This document shows positions 15,347 to 26,700 of a stretch of DNA of 44,512 nt, one piece after another. The translations under genes and the position numbers were made by a program. Source of the stretch: Streptomyces sp. GC420 (GTDB lineage Bacteria > Actinomycetota > Actinomycetes > Streptomycetales > Streptomycetaceae). Below the pieces are notes generated by a model, which was given only the letters and a program-made list of their open reading frames with translations, ran no database searches and was not told the DNA's origin. The DNA is taken from the NCBI RefSeq assembly GCF_009916105.1, contig NZ_JAAAXQ010000012.1:1-44512 (forward strand). Direction: 5' to 3'. Numbering within the stretch: the first letter of the stretch is position 1; each line of letters begins with the position of its first letter.

Positions 15347-15418
15347 TACCTCCGGTACCCACTGATGTCTCCGGAGCACAGCCGTGTTTCCGGTCGGTCG
15401 TCGAGAAGGTGATGACGT

Positions 15419-15988
15419 ATGGACACCACGGACGTCGTCGAGTGGGCGAGCAGAGGCTGTCTGCTGTGGGTGTTCGTCCTCTCCGCCCGTGGGAAGACAC
15501 GCGGCAGGCACGCGTTCGGCGAGTTCACCGAGGCGGTGAGGGCATACGCGCCGATCCTCGTGGGGCGGGGCCGTTCCTCCGCCGCACCTGTCGTGGCGGC
15601 GCTTGTCGTGGCCGCGGAGGTGACGGTCGCCACCATCCTCCTCCTGCCAGGAGCCGCCCCGGCCGGTCTCGCCCTCGCCGCCGTGCTGCTGGCGGCCTTC
15701 GCCCTGGTCGCCGCCGCCGCGCTGCGCACCCCACGCGGTGCCCCGTGCCGCTGCTTCGGGCGCACCTCCGCTCCCCTGGGCCCTGTACATCTCGTACGCA
15801 ACCTGGTGCTGCTCGCCGTAGCGGGAGCCGGTCTCACCGCCACGGCGCTCGCGGGGCCCGGGCACCCCGCGCCGGTCCCGGCGGCGGTGGCGTTCGCCGC
15901 GGGCAGCGTCATCGGCCTGCTCGCCGTGGCGCTCGACGACCTCGTAGCCCTGTTCCGGCCGCTGGACCGAAGGGAACACCTCGTATGA
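15419..15988 (+). CDS. MauE/DoxX-family redox-associated membrane protein
   Basis: A 189-residue integral membrane protein with about four hydrophobic helices (around residues 10-22, 55-80, 82-105, 120-170). The signature PCRCFGR, followed by LGPVHLVRNLVLLAVA, is typical of MauE, which in methylotrophs is needed for disulfide formation and stability of the small methylamine dehydrogenase subunit. The Cys pair sits at the membrane edge and probably passes electrons to or from the partner thioredoxin. ATG at 15419 has GAGAAGG upstream. Its stop overlaps the next ATG (ATGA). In this operon it is the expected membrane half of the oxidation machinery for the eight-Cys precursor. Catalytic direction (oxidase versus electron shuttle) is inferred. 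Confidence 0.85.
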   Translation: MDTTDVVEWASRGCLLWVFVLSARGKTRGRHAFGEFTEAVRAYAPILVGRGRSSAAPVVAALVVAAEVTVATILLLPGAAPAGLALAAVLLAAFALVAAAALRTPRGAPCRCFGRTSAPLGPVHLVRNLVLLAVAGAGLTATALAGPGHPAPVPAAVAFAAGSVIGLLAVALDDLVALFRPLDRREHLV

Positions 15989-16545
15989 GCAACCTCGTCG
16001 CGGCTGTCGCCGCCGTCTTCCTGCTGTGTCTGCTCAACCTCGTCTTCGCGCTCGGCATCGTCCGGCGGCTGCGCGAGCACTCCGAGCGGCTGGCCCAGCT
16101 CGACGGACCCGGTCGCGGGGCACCGGACCACGCCATCCTGCCGCCCGGCGCGATCGTCGGCGCCTTCGGCGCGCGGCCCAACGGTGCCGGCCCGGTCACG
16201 CACGAGGACCTGGCCGACGGGACCCTCGTCGCGTTCTTCTCCCCGACGTGCAAGCCCTGCAACGAGAAGTTGCCCGGTTTTGCCGCCGCGCTCGCGCAAC
16301 GGCCGGAGGAGCGGGGTCGCGTACTCGCCGTCGTCGTCGGGGATCCCGCTGCCTCGGCCCCGATGGTGGCCGCCCTGGAAGCCGTGGCCCTCGTCGTCCA
16401 AGAGCCCGACGACGGGCCTGTGGCCACCGCCTTTGCCATACGGGCGTTCCCCACCTGCGCCCGTGTCTCCCGCGACTCCGACGGGCGGCTCACCGTGACG
16501 GAGACCGACACGTGGCCCCGCACCGCCTCCCGGGCGACGGCATGA
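15985..16545 (+). CDS. membrane-anchored thioredoxin-like protein (MauD/TlpA type)
   Basis: A 186-residue protein with one N-terminal anchor (about residues 3-28, LVAAVAAVFLLCLLNLVFALGIV) and an extracytoplasmic thioredoxin fold. The active site CKPC lies in FFSPTCKPCNEKLPGFAAAL, and the cis-Pro region is AFPTCARV (IRAFPTC). This layout matches MauD, the partner of MauE, and TlpA-like disulfide proteins. ATGA overlaps on both sides tie it to MauE and the ABC exporter. It most likely forms or isomerises disulfides in the secreted peptide on the outer face of the membrane. An extra Cys in the anchor is unusual but may be neutral. Confidence 0.88.
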   Translation: MSNLVAAVAAVFLLCLLNLVFALGIVRRLREHSERLAQLDGPGRGAPDHAILPPGAIVGAFGARPNGAGPVTHEDLADGTLVAFFSPTCKPCNEKLPGFAAALAQRPEERGRVLAVVVGDPAASAPMVAALEAVALVVQEPDDGPVATAFAIRAFPTCARVSRDSDGRLTVTETDTWPRTASRATA

Positions 16546-18467
16546 GCGAGACCGCGTGGAACCGCGCTCCTGGACCGGAGCGACCCGACGGTCCCGGCGG
16601 CGTCGAACCGGCCGGACGGGAGCGCGGCACCGAACCCGCATCCCTGCGCACATTGCGCACCGCTTTCGCTCTGGTGTTCCGAGCCGCGCCGGCCGCGCTC
16701 GTCCTGTGTGTACTGCTCAGCATCGCCGCGGCGGCGACGCCCGTGGCCTCGGCATGGCTCCTCAAAGCGGTGCTGGACCGGCTCGTCGCGGGCTCTGGCG
16801 ACCTCGTCACCCTCACCGTGCTGCTGGTCGGCTGCGGCGTGGCCGTCGCGGTCGTCCCGCAGACGCTCCAGTACGTACGGGCCTTGCTGCGCCGCGCGGT
16901 CGGGCTGCACGCACAGGTCGAACTGCACAGCGCCGTCGACCGGTTCACCGGTCTGACCCGCTTCGAGGATCCCCGCTTCCTGGACCGGCTCCGGATCGCC
17001 CAGCAATCCGGCGGCTCCGCCCCCGTCGACGCGGCCGACAGCGCTATCGGAATCGTCGGGGGCGCGGTCACCCTCACCGGGTTCCTCGGGGCTCTGACAC
17101 TGCTCGGCCCCTGGATGGCGGTTGCCGTCCTGGTCTCCGGGGTGCCTGTACTGTGCGCCGAGGTCATGCTCGGCCGCCGCCGGGCCGCCGTGTCCTGGAC
17201 CGTGGGGCCGGTGGAGCGCCGAGAACTCTTCTACAGCGCACTCCTGACGAACGTTCAGGCAGCGAAGGAGATACGGCTCTTCGGCGTCGGCCGCTTCCTG
17301 CGCGACCGGATGATCGCCGAACGGCGCACGGCCGACTCGGCCAAACAGCGGCTGGACCGGCAGGAACTCCTCGTCCAGGCGGGCCTCGCCCTGCTGTCCA
17401 CCACGGTGGCCGGCGCCGGGCTGCTGTGGGCGGTCGCGGCGGCCCGCGCCGGTCGTATCACCATCGGGGACGTTACGATCCTGGCCGCCGCGCTGCCCGC
17501 CGTGCAGGGTGCCCTGGGCGGCGTGGCCCTCGACGTCGCACGTGCCCACCAGGCCCTGCTGATGTTCCGGCACTTCACAGCCGTCACCGAAGCCGCCCCC
17601 GACCTCCCCGTTCCCGCCTCGCCCCGGACGGTCCCTCCACTGCGACACGCGGTAGAGCTGCGCGACGTCTGGTTCCGCTACGGCGACGGACAGCCGTGGG
17701 TACTGCGCGGCGTCAACTTGGTGATCCCCGCGCGACAGGCGGTGGGCCTCGTCGGTCTCAACGGTGCCGGCAAGTCCACGCTGGTGAAGCTGCTGTGCCG
17801 GTTCTACGACCCGACACGCGGCCGGATCCTGTGGGACGGGGTCGATCTGCGCGAGCTGTGTCCACGCGAGCTGCGCCGTCGGATCGGGGCCACGTTCCAG
17901 GACTACATGGAGTACGACCTGACGGCCCGGGAGAACATCGCGCTCGGCGACCTTGCGGTGCTCTCGGACTCCTCCAGGGTGGAGGGCGCCGCACGACTCG
18001 CCGGGGTGCATGGCAAGCTCGCCTCCCTGCCGCAGAGATACGACACCCTGCTCAGCCGCATCTTCTTCAGCGAGCAGGACAAGCAGGACGCCGGAACCGG
18101 ACTCGTGCTTTCCGGCGGCCAATGGCAGCGTCTCGCCCTCGCCCGCTCGCTGGTCCGCTCGGACGCCGACCTGCTGATCCTCGACGAACCCAGCTCCGGC
18201 CTCGACCCGGAAGCCGAGTTCGCCGTGCACCAGCGGCTGGGGCAGCACCGGGCCGGCCGCACCGGACTGCTGATCTCGCACCGTCTGAGCACCCTGCGCG
18301 ACGCGGACGTCGTCGCCGTACTGGAGGACGGCCGGATCACGGAGACGGGCCGCCACCACGACCTCCTCCATCGCGGCGGAGCCTACGCACGGCTGTTCCG
18401 GCTCCAGGCCAGCGGTTACGAGACGCCGGGGCGGAACGCCCCGACCACGGGGGAGAAGGCCTCATGA
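16542..18467 (+). CDS. ABC exporter (fused membrane and ATPase domains), no C39 peptidase
   Basis: A 641-residue half-transporter. An N-terminal charged tail of about 40 residues precedes the six-helix type-1 exporter membrane domain (about 45-335). The ATPase domain (about 365-615) has Walker A GLNGAGKST near 404-412, Q-loop TFQDYMEYDLTARENIALGD, signature LSGGQWQRLALARSL near 523 and Walker B LLILDEPSSGLD. There is no N-terminal C39 double-Gly peptidase, so leader removal must come from elsewhere; the next gene is an S26 protease. The ATG overlaps the thioredoxin stop, and its own stop overlaps the protease ATG. It should homodimerise and export the precursor peptide (inference from context). 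Confidence 0.9.
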   Translation: MSETAWNRAPGPERPDGPGGVEPAGRERGTEPASLRTLRTAFALVFRAAPAALVLCVLLSIAAAATPVASAWLLKAVLDRLVAGSGDLVTLTVLLVGCGVAVAVVPQTLQYVRALLRRAVGLHAQVELHSAVDRFTGLTRFEDPRFLDRLRIAQQSGGSAPVDAADSAIGIVGGAVTLTGFLGALTLLGPWMAVAVLVSGVPVLCAEVMLGRRRAAVSWTVGPVERRELFYSALLTNVQAAKEIRLFGVGRFLRDRMIAERRTADSAKQRLDRQELLVQAGLALLSTTVAGAGLLWAVAAARAGRITIGDVTILAAALPAVQGALGGVALDVARAHQALLMFRHFTAVTEAAPDLPVPASPRTVPPLRHAVELRDVWFRYGDGQPWVLRGVNLVIPARQAVGLVGLNGAGKSTLVKLLCRFYDPTRGRILWDGVDLRELCPRELRRRIGATFQDYMEYDLTARENIALGDLAVLSDSSRVEGAARLAGVHGKLASLPQRYDTLLSRIFFSEQDKQDAGTGLVLSGGQWQRLALARSLVRSDADLLILDEPSSGLDPEAEFAVHQRLGQHRAGRTGLLISHRLSTLRDADVVAVLEDGRITETGRHHDLLHRGGAYARLFRLQASGYETPGRNAPTTGEKAS

Positions 18468-19003
18468 CTCCTGTCACACGGCTGCTGCGCCGGCTCCTGC
18501 GCACCCGTCTTCTCGCCGTCACCGTGACCGGCTCCAGCATGGAACCAGTCCTTCACGACGGTGATCGGGTCCTGGTCCGCCGGAGGCCGCGGGTCCTGGC
18601 CCCGGGAAGCGTGGTCGTGCTGCGCCCGCCGAGTCCCGGCCCCGACGGCCCGGCCGTCGATGCCGAGCGCCCCGGTGACGGCGAGGACGTGCTGGTGCTG
18701 CGGCGGGCGTCCAAGTCCGCACCCGGCCTACTCATCAAGCGCGTCGCCGCGGTCCCCGGTGACCCCGTGCCGGCAGCTCTCACCGCTTGCCTCGGCTGTC
18801 CCCTCGGGACCGTGGTGCCGTCGGGCCGTCTGCTCGTACTCGGCGACAACAGTGACCACAGCGTCGACTCCCGCCACTTCGGCTACATCCCCGACGATGA
18901 GGTGGTGGGGGTCGCCGTACGCCTGCTGCGGACCCGCGGCGCGGGCGGCGAGGTGTCAGGGGCGCTCGGCGTCGCGCTCTGCGCCTCCCGGCGGCGGCCG
19001 TAG
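18464..19003 (+). CDS. S26 family signal peptidase-like protease, likely leader peptidase
   Basis: A 179-residue type I signal peptidase relative. Box B TGSSMEPVLHDGDRVLV carries the catalytic Ser, box D LIKRVAAVPGD the catalytic Lys, and box E GDNSDHSVDSRHFGYIPDDEVVG the Ser/Asp-rich active-site block, so the Ser/Lys dyad is intact. Unlike housekeeping LepB, it has no clear transmembrane anchor; the first 25 residues are basic with only a short LLAVTVT stretch. It probably relies on the exporter for membrane location. The ATG overlaps the ABC gene stop. It is predicted to cut the precursor in the Ala-rich AQAAAAS region. It ends 4 bases from the converging MurA gene. Confidence 0.88.
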   Translation: MTPVTRLLRRLLRTRLLAVTVTGSSMEPVLHDGDRVLVRRRPRVLAPGSVVVLRPPSPGPDGPAVDAERPGDGEDVLVLRRASKSAPGLLIKRVAAVPGDPVPAALTACLGCPLGTVVPSGRLLVLGDNSDHSVDSRHFGYIPDDEVVGVAVRLLRTRGAGGEVSGALGVALCASRRRP

Positions 19004-19007
19004 ACAC

Positions 19008-20537
19008 TCAGATGTCGCGGAAGATCTCGATCTGCGCCCCCACCGAGTTCAGCCGCTCCGCGAGCTCCTCGTAGCCCCGGTTGATGACGTACACGTTGCG
19101 CAGCACCGACGTGCCCTCGGCGGCCATCATCGCGAGCAGGACGACCACCGCCGGGCGCAGCGCCGGGGGGCACATCATCTCGGCGGCGCGCCAGCGGGTC
19201 GGGCCCTCGACGAGGACGCGGTGGGGGTCGAGGAGCTGGAGCCGGCCGCCGAGGCGGTTCAGGTCCGTCAGGTAGATGGCGCGGTTGTCGTAGACCCAGT
19301 CGTGGATCAGGGTCTGGCCCTGCGCCGCGGCGGCGATGGCCGCGAAGAACGGGACGTTGTCGATGTTCAGGCCGGGGAACGGCATCGGGTGGATCTTGTC
19401 GATGGGCGCCTCCAGCTTGGAGGGCCGCACGGTGAGGTCGATGAGCCGGGTGCGGCCGTTGTCGGCCGGGTACTCGGCCGTGCGGTCGTGGTCGAGGCCC
19501 ATCTCCTCCAGCACCGCGAGCTCGATCTCCAGGAACTCGATGGGCACGCGCCGGATGGTGAGTTCCGACTCGGTGACGACGGCGGCCGCCAGCAGGCTCA
19601 TCGCCTCCACCGGGTCCTCGGACGGCGAGTAGTCCACGTCGGTGTCGATGGTCGGCACGCCGTGGACGGTGAGGGTGGTGGTGCCGATGCCGTCGACCCG
19701 GACCCCCAGCTCCTCCAGGAAGAAGCAGAGGTCCTGGACCATGTAGTTGGAGGAGGCGTTGCGGATCACCGTCGTGCCGTCGTGGCGGGCGGCGGCGAGC
19801 AGCGCGTTCTCGGTGACCGTGTCGCCGCGCTCGGTCAGCACGATGGGACGGGCCGGCACCACGGAGCGGTCCACACGTGCGTGGTAGAGGCCCTCGGTGG
19901 CGGTGATGTCCAGGCCGAAGCGGCGCAGCGCGATCATGTGCGGCTCGATGGTCCGCGTCCCGAGGTCGCAGCCCCCGGCATACGGCAGCTTGAAGGCGTC
20001 CAGGCGGTGCAGCAGCGGCCCCAGGAACATGATGATCGACCGGGTGCGGCGCGCCGCGTCCGCGTCGATCGCCTCCAGGACCGGTTCGGCGGGCGGCACG
20101 ATCTCCAGGTCGACGCCGCTGTTGATCCAGCGGGTGCGGACGCCGATGGAGTTCAGCACCTCGAGGAGGCGGTAGACCTCCTCGATCCTCGCCACCCGCC
20201 TCAGCACCGTGCGTCCCTTGTTGAGCAGGGAGGCGCACAGCAGGGCCACGCAGGCGTTCTTGCTCGTCTTGACGTCGATGGCCCCGGAGAGCCGCCGGCC
20301 GCCGACCACCCGCAGATGCATCGGACCGGCGTAGCCCAGGGAGACGATTTCGCTGTCCAGCGCCTCACCGATGCGGGCGATCATCTCAAGGCTGATGTTC
20401 TGGTTGCCTCGCTCGACGCGATTGACGGCGCTCTGGCTGGTGCCGAGCGCTTCGGCCAGCTGTGCCTGAGTCCAGCCACGGTGCTGGCGGGCGTCACGGA
20501 TGAGCTTGCCGATGCGTTCGAGGTAGTCGTCTGCCAT
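19008..20537 (-). CDS. UDP-N-acetylglucosamine 1-carboxyvinyltransferase (MurA) with N-terminal HTH domain
   Basis: A 509-residue two-domain protein. Residues about 8-68 are an XRE-type helix-turn-helix (WTQAQLAEALGTSQSAVNRVERG). Residues about 72-509 are MurA, which adds enolpyruvate from PEP to UDP-GlcNAc, the first committed step of peptidoglycan synthesis. The catalytic Cys is kept in the loop PYAGGCDLGTRTIEPHM, and the Lys-Asn pair is kept in KTSKNACVALL. This HTH-MurA arrangement is, from memory, present in other Streptomyces beside aconitase, as a second MurA. The ATG at 20537 lacks a good Shine-Dalgarno. A palindrome (20549-20564) lies 12 bases upstream and could be an autoregulatory site. 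Whether it works mainly as enzyme, regulator or both is not known from sequence. Confidence 0.92.
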   Translation of the reverse strand: MADDYLERIGKLIRDARQHRGWTQAQLAEALGTSQSAVNRVERGNQNISLEMIARIGEALDSEIVSLGYAGPMHLRVVGGRRLSGAIDVKTSKNACVALLCASLLNKGRTVLRRVARIEEVYRLLEVLNSIGVRTRWINSGVDLEIVPPAEPVLEAIDADAARRTRSIIMFLGPLLHRLDAFKLPYAGGCDLGTRTIEPHMIALRRFGLDITATEGLYHARVDRSVVPARPIVLTERGDTVTENALLAAARHDGTTVIRNASSNYMVQDLCFFLEELGVRVDGIGTTTLTVHGVPTIDTDVDYSPSEDPVEAMSLLAAAVVTESELTIRRVPIEFLEIELAVLEEMGLDHDRTAEYPADNGRTRLIDLTVRPSKLEAPIDKIHPMPFPGLNIDNVPFFAAIAAAAQGQTLIHDWVYDNRAIYLTDLNRLGGRLQLLDPHRVLVEGPTRWRAAEMMCPPALRPAVVVLLAMMAAEGTSVLRNVYVINRGYEELAERLNSVGAQIEIFRDI

Positions 20538-20548
20538 GGGGGCAGGCT

Positions 20549-20564
20549 ATCTCAGATATGAGAT
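20549..20564. promoter_or_regulatory. operator-like palindrome upstream of HTH-murA
   Basis: ATCTCAGATATGAGAT, an ATCTC-N6-GAGAT inverted repeat, 12 bases before the murA start. The same half-sites with the same spacing recur at 20753-20768 in front of aconitase. Confidence 0.55.
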
Positions 20565-20751
20565 GACGGCGTGAAGTTGTTGATGTGGCAGGGCGTCAGG
20601 AACCCGGGCCTGCGCCGTCTCGCGGCATCATGCCTGGCCGGTGCGGTGCCGGGTGCGGGAGAGGGGGTCGCCGGCCATGGGCCGGGGCCGTCTGGGTACT
20701 CGTGGTCGCGCCGGGGCCGGACATGACCGAGGCGTGACTGTGTACTAGGGT

Positions 20752-20769
20752 TATCTCGACATCGAGATA
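20752..20769. promoter_or_regulatory. operator-like palindrome in the aconitase promoter region
   Basis: TATCTCGA, 2-base spacer CA, TCGAGATA: a perfect 8-bp inverted repeat about 150 bases upstream of the acnA start. MarR-family regulators such as TamR of S. coelicolor are reported, as I recall, to act at the aconitase promoter; the HTH-MurA next door is another candidate. Confidence 0.6.
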
Positions 20770-20835
20770 TCTGCCGAAGGGCGCACCGGAGCCGCCACCC
20801 GGTGGGGCTTGGCGAGAGCAACCAGTAAGGGTTGC

Positions 20836-20854
20836 CTAACTAAGTCTTACCTTA
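20836..20854. promoter_or_regulatory. iron-box-like sequence upstream of acnA
   Basis: CTAACTAAGTCTTACCTTA matches 12 of 19 positions of the DtxR/IdeR/DmdR iron-box consensus (TTAGGTTAGGCTAACCTAA), counted by eye. It is 69 bases before the start codon. Iron control of an Fe-S enzyme would be sensible, but the match is moderate. Confidence 0.35.
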
Positions 20855-20892
20855 GCGGATCGGCCGCGGGGCCGTGGCGGCAGGATGCGTAG

Positions 20893-23640
<2,748 letters not shown>

Positions 23641-23656
23641 GCCCACCAGTACGGCC

Positions 23657-23694
23657 GACGGGCCGCACCTCCGGCGACGGAGGTGCGGCCCGTC
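23657..23694. terminator. bidirectional intrinsic terminator between acnA and GH92 gene
   Basis: A perfect 16-bp stem, GACGGGCCGCACCTCC, with a 6-base loop and its exact complement, placed between convergent genes 17 bases after the acnA stop. Confidence 0.9.
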
Positions 23695-23743
23695 CGCGTA
23701 AGCGACCACGACCAGGGGGACCCCCGGTGCCAGGACGCGCCGG

Positions 23744-26700
23744 TCAGGGCCGGGACAGGAGCTCCACCTCCGCCAGCGTGCCGCCGGAACCGGACGGCAC
23801 CAGGCGGTACTTCGGGTAGGAACCCGGACGGGCCACCGTGAACACCCGGGTCTGCCTGTCCCAGGTGAAGGACTGGCCCTCGCGCCGGTCCAGGTCGGTC
23901 CACCGGGTGCCGTCCGCCGAGCCCTGGAGCACCCAGCCCGCCGGGGCCTTCGTACGGTCCGACGAGGTCAGGGTGTACTGCACGGCCCGGGCCGCCCCGG
24001 ACACCGGCAGGTCCACGGCCGTCTCCACCACCGCGTCCGTCGCCGAGGTGTTGTCGGACAGCGGCCCGTCGCCGGCCGTCGCGTCGCCGAGCGGCACCGC
24101 CGGGCTGTCGTCCCCGGTGATGGAGACGGGGCCGGCCTTCTTGCCGGTGCCCCACGCGGACGGCCTGGAGCCCATGTCGAACTCCAGCGTGCCGCCCTTC
24201 GCGACCACCGAGTGGGGGAGCGCCGTCGACGTCCAGCGCTTGCCGTTCACCCTCAGCCCCTGGACGTAGACGTCGCGGTCGCTGTTCTTCGGGGCCTTCA
24301 CCACCAGCGTGCGGCCGTTGTCCATGCGCACCGTCGCCCTGGTGAACAGCGGCGAGCCGATGGCGTACTCCCCGCTGCCCATCACCAGCGGGTAGAAGCC
24401 GAGTGCCGAGAAGAGGTACCAGGCGGACTGCTCGCCGTTGTCCTCGTCGCCGTGGTAGCCCTGCCCGATCTCGCTGCCCGTGTAGAGCCGACCCAGCACC
24501 TCGCGGACCTTCTCCTGCGTCTTCCACGGCTGCCCGGCCGCGTTGTACATGTACGTCACGTGGTGCGCCACCTGGTTGCTGTGGCCGTACATGCCCATCC
24601 GCACGTCACGGGCCTCGGTCATCTCGTGGATGACGCCGCCGTACGAGCCCGTGAACTCGGGGGAGGCCGTCTCCGGGGTGGAGAAGTACGTGTCCAGCTT
24701 CTGCGCCAGGCCGCCGCGCCCGCCGTACAGATTCGCCAGGCCGCGCGAGTCCTGCGGGGCGGTGAAGGCGTAGCCCCAGCCGTTGGTCTCCGTGTAGTCG
24801 TGGCCCCACACCCGCGGGTCGTACTCCTCCGACTTCACCCGCCAGTCGCCGCCCGGGCCACGGCCCTGGAAGAAACCGGCCTTCGAGTCGAAGAGCCTGA
24901 CGTAGTTCAGCGCCCGGTTGCGGAAGTAGGACGCCTCCTCGGCGTAGCGCTTCTCGCCGGTCTTCCTGTGCAGCGCGCTCGCCATCTCGGAGATGCCGTA
25001 GTCGTTGAGGCAGCCCTCGAGCGACCAGGACAGGCCCTCGTGGGTCGAGGTGGAGGCGTACCCGAGGAACGGGGAGGTGTCCATCCCCTTGCGGCCCACG
25101 CCCGCCGAGGGCGGCACCACGGTGGCGTTCTTCACCGCCGCCTCGTACGCCGCCTCGGCGTCGAAGCCGACACCCTTCACGTACGCGTCCGCGAAGGCCA
25201 CGTCGGAGGACGTGCCGGTCATCAGGTCGGCGTAGCCGGGGGAGGACCAGCGGGATATCCAGCCGCCGTCCTTGTACTGCTGGACGAAGCCGTCGACCAG
25301 CTCACCGGCCTTCCCCGGGGTGAGGAAGGAGTACGCGGGCCAGGTCGTCCGGTAGGTGTCCCAGAAGCCGTTGTTCACGTACACCTTGCCGTCGACGATC
25401 TTCGCGCCGGTGTGCGTCGGGGTGTCGGGCCCGGTCTGCGGGGAGAAGGGGCTCGCGTACTTGTAGGTGTCCCCGACCTTCTCGAAACCGGAGTTGGGGT
25501 AGAGGTAGAGCCGGTAGAGGCTGGAGTAGAGCGTGGTGAGCTGATCGTGGTCGGCGCCCTCCACCGTGACCCGGGAGAGGAGCGCGTCCCACTGCGACCG
25601 TGCCCGGTCGCGGATCCGCTCGAAGGAGGTGCCGGCCGGGAGCTCCCGCTCCAGGTTCGCCTTCGCCTGGTCCACGCTGATGAGGGAGGTCGCGAGCCGC
25701 AGCCCGACGGTGCGGTCGGCGCCCGCGTCGAAGCGCAGGTGCCCCTTCGGCCCCGTGGAGTCGCCGGAGGTCACCGGGGCGTCGAAAACGCCGTACACGA
25801 ACAGCCGGGTGGCGCCCGTCGACAGGCCGCTCTTGACGTCGGAGTAGCCGGTGAACGAGCTGCCGTCCTGGTCCAGCGTCAGTCCCGCCGCCGTGTCCGA
25901 CACGTTGTCGAAGACCACGCTCGCGTCGTCGCCCGGATAGGTGAAGCGCATGGCGGCGGCGTGGTCGGCCGGGGCCATCTCCGCCTTCAGCCCGTTCTCG
26001 AAGGTCACCCCGTAGTAGTGCGGACGGGCGGTCTCCCGCTCGTGCCGGAAGGCCAGGGCGCGCCCGGCCCGTGAGGTGTCCGGAGTGCCGGAGGCGGCGG
26101 ACGGCATCACCTGGAAGGTCTGCCGGTCGCCCATCCAGGGGCTCGGCTCGTGACTGGCGCTGAACGCCTGGATCGTGGGCAGGTTGTCGTCGTTGTTGGC
26201 GCGCGCGTAGTCGTAGAGCCAGCTGGTGGAGCCGGCGTTGGTCACCGGGGTCCAGAAGTTGAAGCCGTGCGGGACCGCCGTGGCCGGGAAGGTGTTGCCG
26301 CGTGAGAAGCCGCCGCTCGAGTTGGTGCCGCGGGTGGTCACGGCGTAGTCCGACAGGTGCGCGAGCGGCTTCTCGGGAGCCCTGGGCGCGATGGAGATGT
26401 CGTCGATCCAGCCGCGGAACCTCGCCGGGCCCTTCGGGGAGTCGTAGGCCACCAGGATCCGGTCGACCGTCTTCCCGGCCGCCACCCGGCCGATCCGCGA
26501 CTCCTTGTGGTTCCACTGGTTGACGTACAGCGTCTTGGAGGCCGCCTGCCCGCGCGGGTCGAGCGGCGCGCCGTGCTGGTCGACCGCCTTCAGGTCACTC
26601 AGGTAGGTGCCGTCGGTGAAGGCCAGGTCGACCGAGACATGGGTGGCCGGATAGTCCAGGTCCGTCTCGGGCATGGACGGGAACACGCGGTACGACAGCG

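Noticed and set aside
15302..15412. Reading the hairpin region as a continuation of the precursor or as another small gene
   Set aside because: The precursor ends in TGA at 15286-15288, and no short frame there has a ribosome site.
15067..15988. A real methylamine dehydrogenase locus with tryptophan tryptophylquinone
   Set aside because: There is no heavy chain (MauB), amicyanin or MauG, and the peptide is about half the size of MauA. Only the oxidation partners resemble mau.
15067..19003. Lanthipeptide, lasso or thiopeptide cluster
   Set aside because: No LanB/C/M, no asparagine-synthetase-like cyclase, no YcaO and no radical SAM enzyme are present. The thioredoxin and MauE genes point to disulfides.
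24212..26074. Long open frame opposite the GH92 gene
   Set aside because: Low-complexity Val/Arg/Gly translation without motifs; GH92 domains on the other strand are clear.
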